Assembly (NCBI RefSeq): GCF_900129655.1
Contig: NZ_FQWK01000003.1
Coordinates: 496,001 to 560,000, forward strand
Length of the DNA: 64,000 bases
Origin: Bacteroides clarus YIT 12056
GTDB lineage: Bacteria > Bacteroidota > Bacteroidia > Bacteroidales > Bacteroidaceae
Direction of reading: 5' to 3'
The notes below the pieces were generated by a model. That model did not search any database. It saw only the letters and a list, made by a program, of their open reading frames with translations, and was not told where the DNA came from. Numbering within the stretch: the stretch's first letter is position 1; the number at the start of each line of letters is the position of its first letter. The translations under genes and the position numbers were made by a program. This document shows, in pieces, positions 1 to 9,378 of the stretch.

Positions 1-1855
1 CTGCCATGACTTGTCCAACATTAGGTATCATACTATTGACTTCTCCATCAATAGTATTCAATCCAAATACAGCAAATCCTTTTTGAGTTCCCATATAAAG
101 TACACCATCATCACTTAAAGCAAGGCCATTATAAATTAAATTATAAGTTGTTGTTAATCCCTTCGTCCATTTTTTATTTCCATTAGTCGGATCTACTGCA
201 TATACATTAGCAGATTTTTTTTCTGTAAAATATATAACCCCATCTTTGTCCACTACAGGAAAGTAACTATCATCGGTAGAAACAGGACAACTCCATTCTC
301 TTGCTCCTGTATCCATATTGATCGATATCAATCCACCTTTACTTTTCAATGCTGCATACAAATGTTTTCCATTCAAAGCAAACGCACCAGTTTCCGTAAC
401 TTTCGTTTCTTCTGATGTTTCCCAACGCTTTTCTCCCTCCGAAGTATAAGAGTAAATTTTCGCATTGGTACCCGCATAAATATTCCCAGCTTTATCGACA
501 GCAACTGCACTTCCTATCCCGCTTTTATCTAATTCCTCGGCCCATTCTATCTCTCCATTTGCTGCATTAAGAGCATATAATGTAGCCTTATTAGTGAGAC
601 AATAAAGTTTACTCCCATCTATTGATAATGCAGGAAAAGCATCAATTCCGGCATCTAATTTTACAGACCAAAGTTTAGTACCATCAGGTTTAATGGCATA
701 TACATTATCTTTAGAATTGTTGCCTACACATTGATAGATAATCCCATCATCTCCAACCAATGCGCCACCACCACCTTTATTATTGGAATAATCAATTGCA
801 AATACCCATTTAATAACTCCACTGGCAACATCGATGGCAAATAGATGTCCGGACAAATCTTTCACAGTAGTTGGGATATACATTGTTTTACCATCTAATG
901 AAAATACCGGATTAGACGCTTTTACATCACCATTATAATTTGCAAATTTCAAGTCTACCGAATTCCATTTATAATCTACTATTATAACTTTCAGGCTTCC
1001 TGTATCAACAGTACCGTTCGTGTAAGTCACTGTCACGGAAACGACATACTCATCAATAGCTCCATACGCATGCTTTGGACTTAGTTCCACAGATGTCGTT
1101 CCATCACCAAAATCCCAATTTACAGACTGTACATCACCTCCCATAAAAAACATGTCATTCAATGTAAATGTCACAGGCTCCCAAAGTGTCAGTTCCGTCT
1201 TTTCAGACTGATCAACCAAAATAGGAGAAACCTTTCCCGGAGTAGCCGAAACCTCAACAGGTTCAGAGTTTCCCGTAGGATAAGAAGCTACCATACTAAA
1301 AGTATATTCCATATCATTAGTCAATCCTTCAATGATATAAGACTCCAATGAAGTATCATCCAATGTTATTACCTTACCATTCGGGCTCACAGTTATCTGA
1401 TAGTTCGTAAAACGTTCACTATTAGGCTTTATCCAATTCAACCGCACCCGCTCATTACCAGCAGTAGCCGTTAAGTCCGTAACAGGATAACGTGCATTCT
1501 TGGGAGTACAATTTACAGACGTTTTACCGGCCAGCCCACCTGCATAACGAGGTTGTACGGAAAAACCATAAGTCATGTCATTCACCAAATTCTCTACAAC
1601 TACACTTTTCTTGTCAGCTCCTACTGTCATCTGTCCGCCATCATCCTCAGCGGCTCCGGTAGTCCAGATAACCAGATATTCGGATGGGTGAGCGTTTTCA
1701 TAGTCTTCCCAGGTCAGAGTTACATTCATATCTCCGGCGCTTGCCTCTAAAGATTTCAATTCATACAAATCAAAATTAGCCTTCGGCAGCTCTTCTTCAC
1801 ATGCAGTAAAAACTGCCGCAAAGACAAAAAATAAACTATATATTACTTTTTTCAT
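1..1855 (-). CDS. Surface lipoprotein with FN3, PKD and beta-propeller repeats (3' end outside window)
   Basis: The frame is open from the ATG at 1855 to the window edge, so about 618 residues are seen and the C-terminus is missing. A short signal sequence ends in a lipobox with Cys19 (VFTAC), followed by acidic residues as in exported Bacteroides lipoproteins. Two fibronectin type III-like domains (about 33-115 and 120-210) precede a PKD-like domain containing WDFGDG (about 215-300). The rest consists of PQQ/quinoprotein-type propeller blades with repeats such as LYALNAANGEIEW. It starts 28 nt after susD in the same orientation, the place usually taken by a SusE/F-type surface glycan-binding protein. 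Glycan binding is inferred from position; the propeller could also bind or process protein. Confidence 0.85.
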   Translation of the reverse strand, partial: MKKVIYSLFFVFAAVFTACEEELPKANFDLYELKSLEASAGDMNVTLTWEDYENAHPSEYLVIWTTGAAEDDGGQMTVGADKKSVVVENLVNDMTYGFSVQPRYAGGLAGKTSVNCTPKNARYPVTDLTATAGNERVRLNWIKPNSERFTNYQITVSPNGKVITLDDTSLESYIIEGLTNDMEYTFSMVASYPTGNSEPVEVSATPGKVSPILVDQSEKTELTLWEPVTFTLNDMFFMGGDVQSVNWDFGDGTTSVELSPKHAYGAIDEYVVSVTVTYTNGTVDTGSLKVIIVDYKWNSVDLKFANYNGDVKASNPVFSLDGKTMYIPTTVKDLSGHLFAIDVASGVIKWVFAIDYSNNKGGGGALVGDDGIIYQCVGNNSKDNVYAIKPDGTKLWSVKLDAGIDAFPALSIDGSKLYCLTNKATLYALNAANGEIEWAEELDKSGIGSAVAVDKAGNIYAGTNAKIYSYTSEGEKRWETSEETKVTETGAFALNGKHLYAALKSKGGLISINMDTGAREWSCPVSTDDSYFPVVDKDGVIYFTEKKSANVYAVDPTNGNKKWTKGLTTTYNLIYNGLALSDDGVLYMGTQKGFAVFGLNTIDGEVNSMIPNVGQVMA

Positions 1856-1883
1856 TGTCTGTTTCTTTAAGTTTAACAAGGAA

Positions 1884-3278
1884 TCAATATCCGGGATTTT
1901 GCCATAGAAGTTTCTCATTATTGATACGTTCCAGTTCCGTTTTGGGAATAGGATACAGGAATTGGTAATCTTGAATTTCATGTCCTTCCGCTTTCATGGC
2001 CTCTTTAGCGCCCCCCATTCGTACAAGGTCAAACCATCGATGTCCTTCGTAGGGGAACTCGCGCTGACGCTCCAACATAATCGCCTTGCGGAAACTATCC
2101 TTATCAGGAAGCTCTGCAATCTGTATGGCAGAGCTGCATGAACGTGTATGAACCGCATTCAAAGCATTCATGGCAACAGAGGTCTGCGAGTTGCTATACT
2201 CTATTTCGTTTAGAGCCTCGGCATACATAAGCAGTACATCGGCATAGCGCAAAACAATCTGGTCATTACCCACCGTATTATAAGTGGCGCTCTTGACATC
2301 CTTGAATTTTTTCAACACAAAGACCTTGCTTTCCACTTGTGTATATTCTATCAGTTCCTTGCGTTTATCATCAGCGTCCGAATAACACTTTTTCAATGCT
2401 TCCGTCTGGTTGGTATCATCGCTCAAATTGGTTATGGAGAACCAATAGCCATGCCCCTCACCCTCTATATCCTTATTGAAACGAACTGCAAAAATGACCT
2501 CATTATTCATTTCATTATCCACATCGAATACTTTGTCCGGAGAAGACATCAAACTATATTTACCTATAATCTGAGACAGAACATCCCTTGCTTCCTCCCA
2601 CTTATGGAAAGTTAGATACACCTTACCCAACAGCGCTTTGGCAGCTCCCGAAGTTATACGCCCTACTTCGGTACCTGTGTACGACTGAGGCAACATATTA
2701 TTTTCTATTATCTGCTTCAAATCACCTGTCAGAAAATCATAAACCTGTTGTTCCGAACTGCGTCCGATCGCCAGCGCTTCAGAAACGGTTACGACTTTAT
2801 CAGTCATAGGTACTCCTCCCCATAAACGGTACATATTAAAATACGTCAAGGCACGGATAAACAAGGCTTCAGCTTTATACTGCTTTTTCAACGCTTCATC
2901 GAAATCCGCTCCATCTATTTTATCCAGCACCAGATTACAACGGTACACACCATTATTAAAATTAGCCCATGCATCCTGCAAGATACCATTCGACGGTTTA
3001 TCGGAAAACTGGTCTATATCATACCGATCTTGCGTTCCGGTAGTGGGAGCGCTCAAATACAGATTATCACTCCGATATTCACAGCACTCGGTAAAATAGC
3101 TTACCTGTGTCTGCAACTTTGAATAACAACCTATAACCGCTACATTAAAATCCTCGGCCGTCTTATATATCTTATCCGTAGGTACACTACTGCTCGGTTC
3201 CAAATCGAAAAAATTATCTGTACAGGACACCGACAGAAAAGCGGCTGATGCTATTAGAAGAAGTTTATATTTTTTCAT
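1884..3278 (-). CDS. SusD/RagB family nutrient-uptake outer membrane lipoprotein
   Basis: This 464-residue protein is the surface lid partner of the SusC transporter and captures oligosaccharide or another ligand for TonB-dependent import. The signal sequence ends at lipobox Cys19 (SVSC). The body has the usual SusD layout: an N-terminal SusD-like region with TPR-type helices, and a C-terminal RagB domain with a typical tail (RQREFPYEGHRWFDLVRMG, then a YPIPKTEL motif). Length is normal for the family, although toward the short end. It begins 24 nt after susC and is followed closely by the edge-truncated lipoprotein, so the three probably share one transcript. The substrate cannot be read from sequence. 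Confidence 0.96.
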   Translation of the reverse strand: MKKYKLLLIASAAFLSVSCTDNFFDLEPSSSVPTDKIYKTAEDFNVAVIGCYSKLQTQVSYFTECCEYRSDNLYLSAPTTGTQDRYDIDQFSDKPSNGILQDAWANFNNGVYRCNLVLDKIDGADFDEALKKQYKAEALFIRALTYFNMYRLWGGVPMTDKVVTVSEALAIGRSSEQQVYDFLTGDLKQIIENNMLPQSYTGTEVGRITSGAAKALLGKVYLTFHKWEEARDVLSQIIGKYSLMSSPDKVFDVDNEMNNEVIFAVRFNKDIEGEGHGYWFSITNLSDDTNQTEALKKCYSDADDKRKELIEYTQVESKVFVLKKFKDVKSATYNTVGNDQIVLRYADVLLMYAEALNEIEYSNSQTSVAMNALNAVHTRSCSSAIQIAELPDKDSFRKAIMLERQREFPYEGHRWFDLVRMGGAKEAMKAEGHEIQDYQFLYPIPKTELERINNEKLLWQNPGY

Positions 3279-3302
3279 ATTTCATATCTATTAAAGGGGT
3301 AA

Positions 3303-6300
3303 TTAAAGAGTTATATTCAGGCCGAATAAAAACGTTCTGGCCAGTGGATACGTTCCATAATCCTCACCCGGAGAGAGTGAGTTCCCGGGACGTGCATTAA
3401 CTTCCGGATTATATCCGCTGTAATCGGTAGATGTCCAAAGATTTTGTCCCGACACATACACTCTCAGCTTCTCGACAAAGAAGTGGCGAGTCAAGCTTTG
3501 AGGCAAAGTATATCCTAAAGTCACATTTTGCAATCTCAGGTAAGAACCGTCCTCCAAATGCCAGGTTGAAGTTCTGCCGTTGTAGCCTTTTGACTTACGA
3601 TTGGCACGATTCACCTGACCGTTACCCGGATTATCAGCATTCTTCCAACGCCCCAGAGCAATCGTCGTTCCATTGACGTTACCTTCCATATTATCAATAT
3701 ATCTTCTATTCAGGTTCAATATTTCATTTCCATAAACACCCTGGAAGTTAAAATCCAAGTCTATCCCTTTATACCATACTTTACCACCGAAACCATAAGT
3801 AAAGTCAGGCATATAATTACCTACAATCGTACGGTCTTTATCCAAATCCATCACGCCGTCACCGTCTACATCTACAAAACGGAAATCACCCGGCTGAGTA
3901 TTGCTGAAATGAGGATACTTCTTCAGCTCTTCTTCATTGGAAAAGATACCGTCTTGCACCAGCAGATAGTAACTGCCGATAGGCTCACCCACTTTAGTGA
4001 TATAATAAGCATGGTCTACACTGCCGGTAGAGATAATAGGAGCGTTGCCGGGACCAAGAGCCTTCACCTCATTCGTATTGGTCGCATAATTGGCATTGAA
4101 CGAATATCCGAAATCTTTCGTAAAATTCTTCTGAGAAGTCAAAGCTATCTCCCATCCTCTGTTATTCACTTTACCGATATTCATCAACGCAGTACTATAA
4201 CCTGTCAGATGAGGAACAGGAACATTCAGAAGCATATTGGAAGTGTTCGTATTGTAATAATCTACCGTAACTCCCAGCAGCCCCTTAAACATCTGTATAT
4301 CAATACCGGCATTAATCATCGCATTCTTTTCCCAGCTCAAATCCTCATTTTTAATCGTATTGGGCTTATAGCCATAAATGAGCTGGCCGCTGTTTGTTCC
4401 AAGTATATAATTATCGATTGCCATAAGCGACAGATGGTCATAGTTGCCTATTTGAAAATTACCGGTAACACCGTAACTTGCCCTTATCTTTAAATCATCT
4501 ATAAAAGAAAGTGCCTGAGTGTTTTGGAAGAAATCCTCACCGCTGACTCTCCATGCTGCCGAAGCTGACGGGAAGTACCCCCAACGATTATTCTTTCCGA
4601 AACGTGAAGAACCATCGGCACGTATGGCGGCAGAAGCCATATATTTACCTTTATAGCTATACTGAGCGCGTGCCAGATAAGAGGCTATGGTCCATTGCGT
4701 CTTATCGGAGTTACCTTTCGTCACCGTACCGCCCGAGATGGTCTGGATATAATCATTCGGAAAGTCTGTGGCCGTTACATTATCTCCTTTATAGGTTTCT
4801 TTCTGCGCAGACTGAACCAACACTACATTTAAAGAATGGTCTTCATTGATAGTAGTATTATAATTTATCTTATTCTCTATCAACCAATTAAAATAAAAGC
4901 CGGAAGAGCTGTAAGCAACAGGATTGGATTTGGTATCATAATACTTCTGTCCCAGCAACGGTAATTCCGAGGAACGGTACGTATCATTATGCGAGCCGTA
5001 ATAATCACCACCGAAAGAAATATTGTAAGTCAGCCCTTTAAAAAACTCTATTTCAGCAAACACTTTTCCTACAATGGCCATACGGTCTACAACGTCGGAT
5101 TGCAAATTGGCCATCGCGACGGGGTTCAATATGGCATTGTGTTGATAATCGTTCCCGATTCTCCAATAACCGTTTCCCTGATAATTATAACTTCCGTCCG
5201 CATTATATACAGGCCATACAGGCGGCATCATCAACGCAGACTGTACAACACCGCCTGAACCTGATGCGTCCACACGATTGGAAGTCGAGTAGGACGGAGA
5301 GAAATTAACCCCGAACTTGAATCTTTTGTACTGGCCGTCAAGATTCATACGCATACTGTATTTCTTAAAATCGGAATTGATAACGACACCTTCTTTATCG
5401 TAATAATTGGCCGAAACAAAATAGCCGACCGTTTTCCCACGCCCCGAAACAGAGATATTATGACTCTGTGTACCGGCAGTCCGAAAAATGGCATCCTGCC
5501 AATCGGTGTCCGTCAATCCGCGATCGCCATTCAGGTAAGGGAACAGTTCGGTGGGAATACGTTCCCACGAGTTGGGACGCATGCCGTTCGGGTCGTCGGG
5601 CGAAACTCCCGGATTGGCATCCAGATAGGCGTTGTCATGACCGTCCTTGGCAAACTCCGCAAACTGGTAGGCATTCATCATATCCAGTTTCTTCGATACA
5701 TTCTGTATGCCATAATAACCGTCATACTGTATCTTCACTTTTTCCGTCTGCCCCTGTTTGGTAGTAATAATAATAACACCATTGGAACCGCGGCTGCCAT
5801 AAATAGCTGCCGACGAAGCATCCTTCAACACTTCCACCGATTCTATATCATTATTATTAAGATTGGCGAAGCCACGTTCTACCGGTACACCGTCAATGAT
5901 ATAAAGCGGATCGCTACCGGCATTGACAGTGCTGATACCACGCACGCGGATACTGACATTGCCTTCCGGATCACCGCTTGGAGTAGTCACCTGCACTCCC
6001 GGCATTTTTCCCGCCAATGCCTGACGAAAATCTGAAGCGGATGTTTTGGCAATATCTTCCGCCTTCACAGAAGATATGGAAGTAGATACGTCGCTCTTCT
6101 TCTGCACGCCATATCCCACAACCACTACTTCCTCCAACAATTCACTGTCCTCTTTCAGAATTATATTGGCAAGCGCTTTGTCCCCTGCCGAAAAAGTCCG
6201 TGTCTTGTAGCCTATAAACGAGATGACAACTTCCGCTTTCTCGGGAACGCCAGCCAATGTATATTCTCCGTCAACATTCGTAATCGTTCCCAAAGAAGTA

Positions 6301-6698
6301 CCTTTCACGGCAATGCTCGCACCAATTACCGGTTCGCCTTTTTCGTCAACGATGATACCGGAAATCCTTTTCATCTTTCCACCCTGCCCTGCAGCTTCCG
6401 AACTGTTTTTCGCTTTCAGATAGACTTTCTTTCCGCTTATCTCATAAGCAACGTTCATGCCGGACAGCAATCTGTTCAGTACATCAGACAGTTCTTCTTT
6501 ATCCGCCCGGACAGTAACGAGTTTATCGGGATTGACCGTAGGACGGCTGTATGCAACCGTCAGTCCGGTCTGTTGAGTAATGGCATCAAAGACTTTCGCC
6601 AGTTTCACCTGCCGGAAATCCATTGAAACCTTTTGAGCAGTGGCCGTAATACAAGCCATAGAGCTAAAAAGCAGTACAAGCAGAATCTTGTGTTTCAT
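3303..6698 (-). CDS. SusC/RagA family TonB-dependent transporter with STN signalling domain
   Basis: This 1131-residue outer membrane transporter takes up the ligand captured by SusD. After the signal peptide (ending near ATAQ) comes a Secretin/TonB short N-terminal domain (about 25-95), then a carboxypeptidase-regulatory-like beta domain (about 110-185), a TonB-box-like stretch (EEVVVVGYG), the plug (about 195-310, with YIIDGVPV and GSRGSNGVIIITTK) and a 22-strand-type barrel ending in a terminal aromatic/hydrophobic residue pattern. The STN domain is the part that normally contacts a FecR-type anti-sigma factor, and such a gene lies immediately upstream. This supports trans-envelope autoregulation of the locus. 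The gap to the anti-sigma gene (6699-6801) contains a perfect inverted repeat. Confidence 0.97.
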   Translation of the reverse strand: MKHKILLVLLFSSMACITATAQKVSMDFRQVKLAKVFDAITQQTGLTVAYSRPTVNPDKLVTVRADKEELSDVLNRLLSGMNVAYEISGKKVYLKAKNSSEAAGQGGKMKRISGIIVDEKGEPVIGASIAVKGTSLGTITNVDGEYTLAGVPEKAEVVISFIGYKTRTFSAGDKALANIILKEDSELLEEVVVVGYGVQKKSDVSTSISSVKAEDIAKTSASDFRQALAGKMPGVQVTTPSGDPEGNVSIRVRGISTVNAGSDPLYIIDGVPVERGFANLNNNDIESVEVLKDASSAAIYGSRGSNGVIIITTKQGQTEKVKIQYDGYYGIQNVSKKLDMMNAYQFAEFAKDGHDNAYLDANPGVSPDDPNGMRPNSWERIPTELFPYLNGDRGLTDTDWQDAIFRTAGTQSHNISVSGRGKTVGYFVSANYYDKEGVVINSDFKKYSMRMNLDGQYKRFKFGVNFSPSYSTSNRVDASGSGGVVQSALMMPPVWPVYNADGSYNYQGNGYWRIGNDYQHNAILNPVAMANLQSDVVDRMAIVGKVFAEIEFFKGLTYNISFGGDYYGSHNDTYRSSELPLLGQKYYDTKSNPVAYSSSGFYFNWLIENKINYNTTINEDHSLNVVLVQSAQKETYKGDNVTATDFPNDYIQTISGGTVTKGNSDKTQWTIASYLARAQYSYKGKYMASAAIRADGSSRFGKNNRWGYFPSASAAWRVSGEDFFQNTQALSFIDDLKIRASYGVTGNFQIGNYDHLSLMAIDNYILGTNSGQLIYGYKPNTIKNEDLSWEKNAMINAGIDIQMFKGLLGVTVDYYNTNTSNMLLNVPVPHLTGYSTALMNIGKVNNRGWEIALTSQKNFTKDFGYSFNANYATNTNEVKALGPGNAPIISTGSVDHAYYITKVGEPIGSYYLLVQDGIFSNEEELKKYPHFSNTQPGDFRFVDVDGDGVMDLDKDRTIVGNYMPDFTYGFGGKVWYKGIDLDFNFQGVYGNEILNLNRRYIDNMEGNVNGTTIALGRWKNADNPGNGQVNRANRKSKGYNGRTSTWHLEDGSYLRLQNVTLGYTLPQSLTRHFFVEKLRVYVSGQNLWTSTDYSGYNPEVNARPGNSLSPGEDYGTYPLARTFLFGLNITL

Positions 6699-6720
6699 AA
6701 CTTTAATTTTAGATTAGCAA

Positions 6721-6744
6721 TAGTATAAAATTCTCTTTATACTA
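6721..6744 (-). promoter_or_regulatory. Perfect 9-bp inverted repeat in the susC leader
   Basis: TAGTATAAA at 6721-6729 is the exact reverse complement of TTTATACTA at 6736-6744, with a 6-nt spacer. It ends 22 nt before the susC start codon. It may form a stem-loop in the 5' leader or be an operator close to the sigma-dependent start. A sequence reading GTGTGTCTACTTAGTAT on the minus strand overlaps its far end and could be part of the ECF promoter. That role is inferred. Confidence 0.45.
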
Positions 6745-6801
6745 AGTAGACACACAAGAGTCCGGAACGGGTGAGAGAAAATCTCTTTTTTTTGCTGAAT
6801 T

Positions 6802-7809
6802 TTATTTTGTAGTGACAATTATCTCTTTTTCAGCCTCATCATACCGAAAGTATAAGGGGGCGATCTTCTCCAAATCACGCAATACTTTTTCAAGAAGTGT
6901 ATTTTCGGAAGTCAGCGTGAAATAAACATTCCAAGCGTCCTGGTTCTCCACTTTAAAATCAACATTATACCAGCGATGCAGCACCTTGATAACTTCCGCC
7001 AAAGGAGCATCCCTGAAAGCGATTACATTTGTTTTCCACAAAGAAGAAAAGCGGGTGTCACTGTTTCGTGAAATGGTACAGCGGTCGTCCTCCCGGTTGT
7101 ACACCAGCCGTTCACCGGGCTGCACCGGATATTTCTTATCCGAGGGGAGCGTAAGGTCGATACGCCCTTCATCCAGACATACGGTAATATCTTTATTATC
7201 CGGATAGGCATTGACATCGAACGAAGTTCCCAGTACATGAATGGCAGGTCCGTTCAGATTAACGATGAAAGGGCGGTCCGGATTTTTAGATACCACAAAA
7301 TAAGCTTCACCTTCCAGATAGACTTCGCGGCTGGAAAGCGCGAACTTCCTGGGGTACTTCAAGCGGGAATCGGAATTGATATATATGCGTGTGCCATCCT
7401 GAAACATCATTTGCAGGCGCTCACCCTTTGCCACATAGATTTCTTCGTAACCGGAACCGCCAAACAAATCCACCCGCTTGTCCAACTGTACAAACAGGCC
7501 TGCCAGCACAATAAACGGAATCAATACCGCAGCCGCACGGAAAGCTATCCTGCGGATACGCTTCCGGCGGATATTCCTGCGAATACGGGCAAACAATTCA
7601 TCAGACGCTATTTCATGGTTCACATAAAGTTCTTCATAACCAAGCTTCACCTGTTCCACCTCACAATCCATGCTTCGGGACAAATAGGCCGTTCCTTCAT
7701 CCGTAGCGAACCATTGCGCGACAAGACGGGCTGTTTCAGGAGTAGATGTTCCGGCAAGTACTTCCTGTATCTGTTCTTCGGTGGGTTTATTCATCATCTT
7801 ATTATCCAT
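6802..7809 (-). CDS. FecR-family anti-sigma factor
   Basis: The protein is a 335-residue membrane regulator. An N-terminal cytoplasmic region (about 1-85) would hold the sigma factor. A single membrane helix follows (about 88-108, AAAVLIPFIVLAGLF), then a periplasmic FecR domain (about 120-225) and a C-terminal STN-like DUF4974 region (about 260-335). It would receive the signal from the STN domain of the SusC protein encoded downstream. The start overlaps the end of the sigma gene by 16 nt, implying translational coupling and matched amounts of the two proteins. Ligand and target promoter are not seen, but the next gene is the obvious target. Confidence 0.95.
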   Translation of the reverse strand: MDNKMMNKPTEEQIQEVLAGTSTPETARLVAQWFATDEGTAYLSRSMDCEVEQVKLGYEELYVNHEIASDELFARIRRNIRRKRIRRIAFRAAAVLIPFIVLAGLFVQLDKRVDLFGGSGYEEIYVAKGERLQMMFQDGTRIYINSDSRLKYPRKFALSSREVYLEGEAYFVVSKNPDRPFIVNLNGPAIHVLGTSFDVNAYPDNKDITVCLDEGRIDLTLPSDKKYPVQPGERLVYNREDDRCTISRNSDTRFSSLWKTNVIAFRDAPLAEVIKVLHRWYNVDFKVENQDAWNVYFTLTSENTLLEKVLRDLEKIAPLYFRYDEAEKEIIVTTK

Positions 7810-8426
7810 AGTATAAAAAAGACACTTAAATGCTTCAGCAGGGTGAGGTATGTAACAAATATTAGCAATTTATGCAGATGCGCGCGCAACAACTTCAACG
7901 CTTCCGAATAATGGGTCTTGATGGTATTGACCGACAAATGCATGCGCTCCGCTATTTCCTGATTGGTAAGTTCATCACGCACTTTCATCATACAGATTTC
8001 ACGTTTCTGAGACGGCAGCTTGTCCAGCGCTTGATAAAACAATGACATCAGTTCCTTCTTCTCCAGATTCTCTACCAGCGTATCTTCATATTCGGGCGTG
8101 CTTTGCGCCATCTCATAATTCTTTGCGACGGCAGTATTCTCATTGCGGATTACATTAAGAATATGGTTCTTCGTCATCGTCACCAGATAGTTCTTCAGAC
8201 TGACACCTACGCGAAGTTCCGAACGGAACTCCCAGAAACGGGTAAAGACATGCTGCACCGCATCCTCTGCCATGGTCTTGTTCATCAGGTAGCGATAAGC
8301 CAGTACATAAAGCAGCTTATGGTACTTTTTATAGACCACGGTAAACGCCTCCACGTCTCCCCGCTCTACCCGCGCGAAAAGTGTTTCATCATCCATATCC
8401 GGTGTTAGTGGTATAAACAAAGACAT
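7794..8426 (-). CDS. ECF-type RNA polymerase sigma factor
   Basis: The 210-residue product has the two regions of an extracytoplasmic-function sigma factor. Region 2 (about 14-85) includes AYRYLMNKTMAEDAVQHVF, and region 4 (about 130-188) has the helix-turn-helix TNQEIAERMHLSVNTIKTH. It lacks region 1 and most of region 3, as expected. The last 25 residues are unusually hydrophobic (LLIFVTYLTLL and so on). This tail lies just before and within the overlap with the anti-sigma start. It heads the regulatory pair in front of susC/susD. A TATATTTG element at 8459-8466 lies about 33 nt upstream of the start. Confidence 0.95.
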   Translation of the reverse strand: MSLFIPLTPDMDDETLFARVERGDVEAFTVVYKKYHKLLYVLAYRYLMNKTMAEDAVQHVFTRFWEFRSELRVGVSLKNYLVTMTKNHILNVIRNENTAVAKNYEMAQSTPEYEDTLVENLEKKELMSLFYQALDKLPSQKREICMMKVRDELTNQEIAERMHLSVNTIKTHYSEALKLLRAHLHKLLIFVTYLTLLKHLSVFFILWIIR

Positions 8427-8458
8427 CCTACAGTTGCTCTAAGGTTACAAAAACAGGC

Positions 8459-8466
8459 CAAATATA
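8459..8466 (-). promoter_or_regulatory. Bacteroides -7 element for the ECF sigma gene
   Basis: The minus strand reads TATATTTG, matching TAnnTTTG. It lies 33 nt upstream of the sigma start codon. No clear TTTG -33 box is visible at the usual 19-21 nt spacing. Confidence 0.45.
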
Positions 8467-8555
8467 GGTATTTATAGATTGAGTAGAATAGAAAAGGATA
8501 AAAAATAGCAGAAAACTTTTCATTTGTTTCCTTTCCTTCCCGGGAAAAAAGGCCT

Positions 8556-8563
8556 TACCTTTG
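8556..8563 (+). promoter_or_regulatory. Bacteroides -7 element (TACCTTTG)
   Basis: TACCTTTG is a good match to the TAnnTTTG box and sits 26 nt before the ATG at 8590. The -33 box is not convincing. Confidence 0.5.
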
Positions 8564-8589
8564 TCTGCTATATCATTATACCTGTAAAT

Positions 8590-9024
8590 ATGAAACATCA
8601 ATCAGAAAAGCCATTGGCACCTTATAGTTTCTCACGTTGCTTCAACGCCCAATGCGCAAAAGCCGAAACCTGCCTGCACCGCCTTGCCGCTGTCCGCGAC
8701 ACGCCCGAATATCCGTCCATCCGCGTCATCAACCCACTGTGCATACCGGCAGACAGCAGCAAATGTCCTTACTTCCAGTCGGCACAAAAGGCGCATGTGG
8801 CGTGGGGCATCAGCCATTTGCTCGATGATGTTCCGTACAAATATCTGCATACGCTGAAAAACCGGCTCATCGCCCACTTCGGTCGCGGAAAATACTACCG
8901 CTTCTACCGGGAAGAGTCTTACCTCTCTCCCGACGACCAAGCATATATTCGCAGCATATTCCGTCAGTATAACATCCAGGGAGAACCGGCCTTCGATTCT
9001 TACAGCGAGGAATATAGCTGGTAG
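8590..9024 (+). CDS. DUF6078-like conserved protein
   Basis: This is a 144-residue soluble protein of unknown function, starting MKHQSEKPLAPYSF. The open frame extends further upstream, but the ATG at 8590 is preferred because it follows the TACCTTTG promoter element and opens on the conserved part. The N-terminal half carries a set of cysteines (CFNAQC, CLH, CIPADSSKC) that could bind metal. The C-terminal half is rich in Tyr and Arg (HFGRGKYYRFYREESYLSPDD). I recall this pattern as the Bacteroidales family DUF6078, but I am not certain of the number. No function should be assigned. Confidence 0.75.
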   Translation: MKHQSEKPLAPYSFSRCFNAQCAKAETCLHRLAAVRDTPEYPSIRVINPLCIPADSSKCPYFQSAQKAHVAWGISHLLDDVPYKYLHTLKNRLIAHFGRGKYYRFYREESYLSPDDQAYIRSIFRQYNIQGEPAFDSYSEEYSW

Positions 9025-9098
9025 AGTACCGCAGGGATGACGGGGAATACGCGATCCTATTTTATCCGACAAGTAAGCTAACAGATTAGTTCACAGTG

Positions 9099-9252
9099 GT
9101 GAACACTTTGTTCTATCGTATAAAAACATTTTGTTTCCATACGATAAAACGAAATGTTCCGTGCGTTGAAACAAAGTGTTCCAACATACCGAACAAAGTG
9201 TTCTCCATAAGGAAACAGTTTGTTTCGCGCATCCAAACAAACAGTCGGCCAT
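9099..9252 (+). repeat. 22-bp-period dyad array, locus A
   Basis: Seven consecutive 22-nt units fill 9099-9252 (starts 9099, 9121, 9143, 9165, 9187, 9209, 9231). In units 3-7 the sequence AC stands at unit positions 7-8, and GTT (only GT in unit 7) at 14-16. The general form is GAAAC-N5-GTTTC plus 7 nt. Unit 6 has perfect arms GAAAC/GTTTC, and unit 5 has GAAC/GTTC. Unit 1 (GAACA/TGTTC) is shifted by one position. The linkers share nothing. The array lies between a conserved gene and a gene remnant, and the short ORF through it has no support. Function unknown. Confidence 0.8.
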
Positions 9253-9356
9253 ATCAACGCCGTCCGTTCACCCTACGCAAACGGGAAACAACACACGAGA
9301 CAGGAAAAAAAGAAGCATATAAGGAGCTGAAATGACAAGGATAAAAATTCTTTTTC

Positions 9357-9364
9357 TATCTTTG
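9357..9364 (+). promoter_or_regulatory. Bacteroides -7-like element before a gene remnant
   Basis: TATCTTTG matches TAnnTTTG and lies about 15 nt upstream of the DUF4357-like remnant. It may be a relic, or it may belong to a small transcript between 9365 and 9590. Confidence 0.35.
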
Positions 9365-9378
9365 CGATACGAATACGC

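Noticed and set aside
1553..1750. Short plus-strand ORF within the propeller lipoprotein gene
   Set aside because: It lies antisense to a well-supported gene and has no start signals.
9096..9335. 79-residue ORF across array A
   Set aside because: The coding impression comes from the repeated GTTTC/GAAAC units, and the composition is not protein-like.
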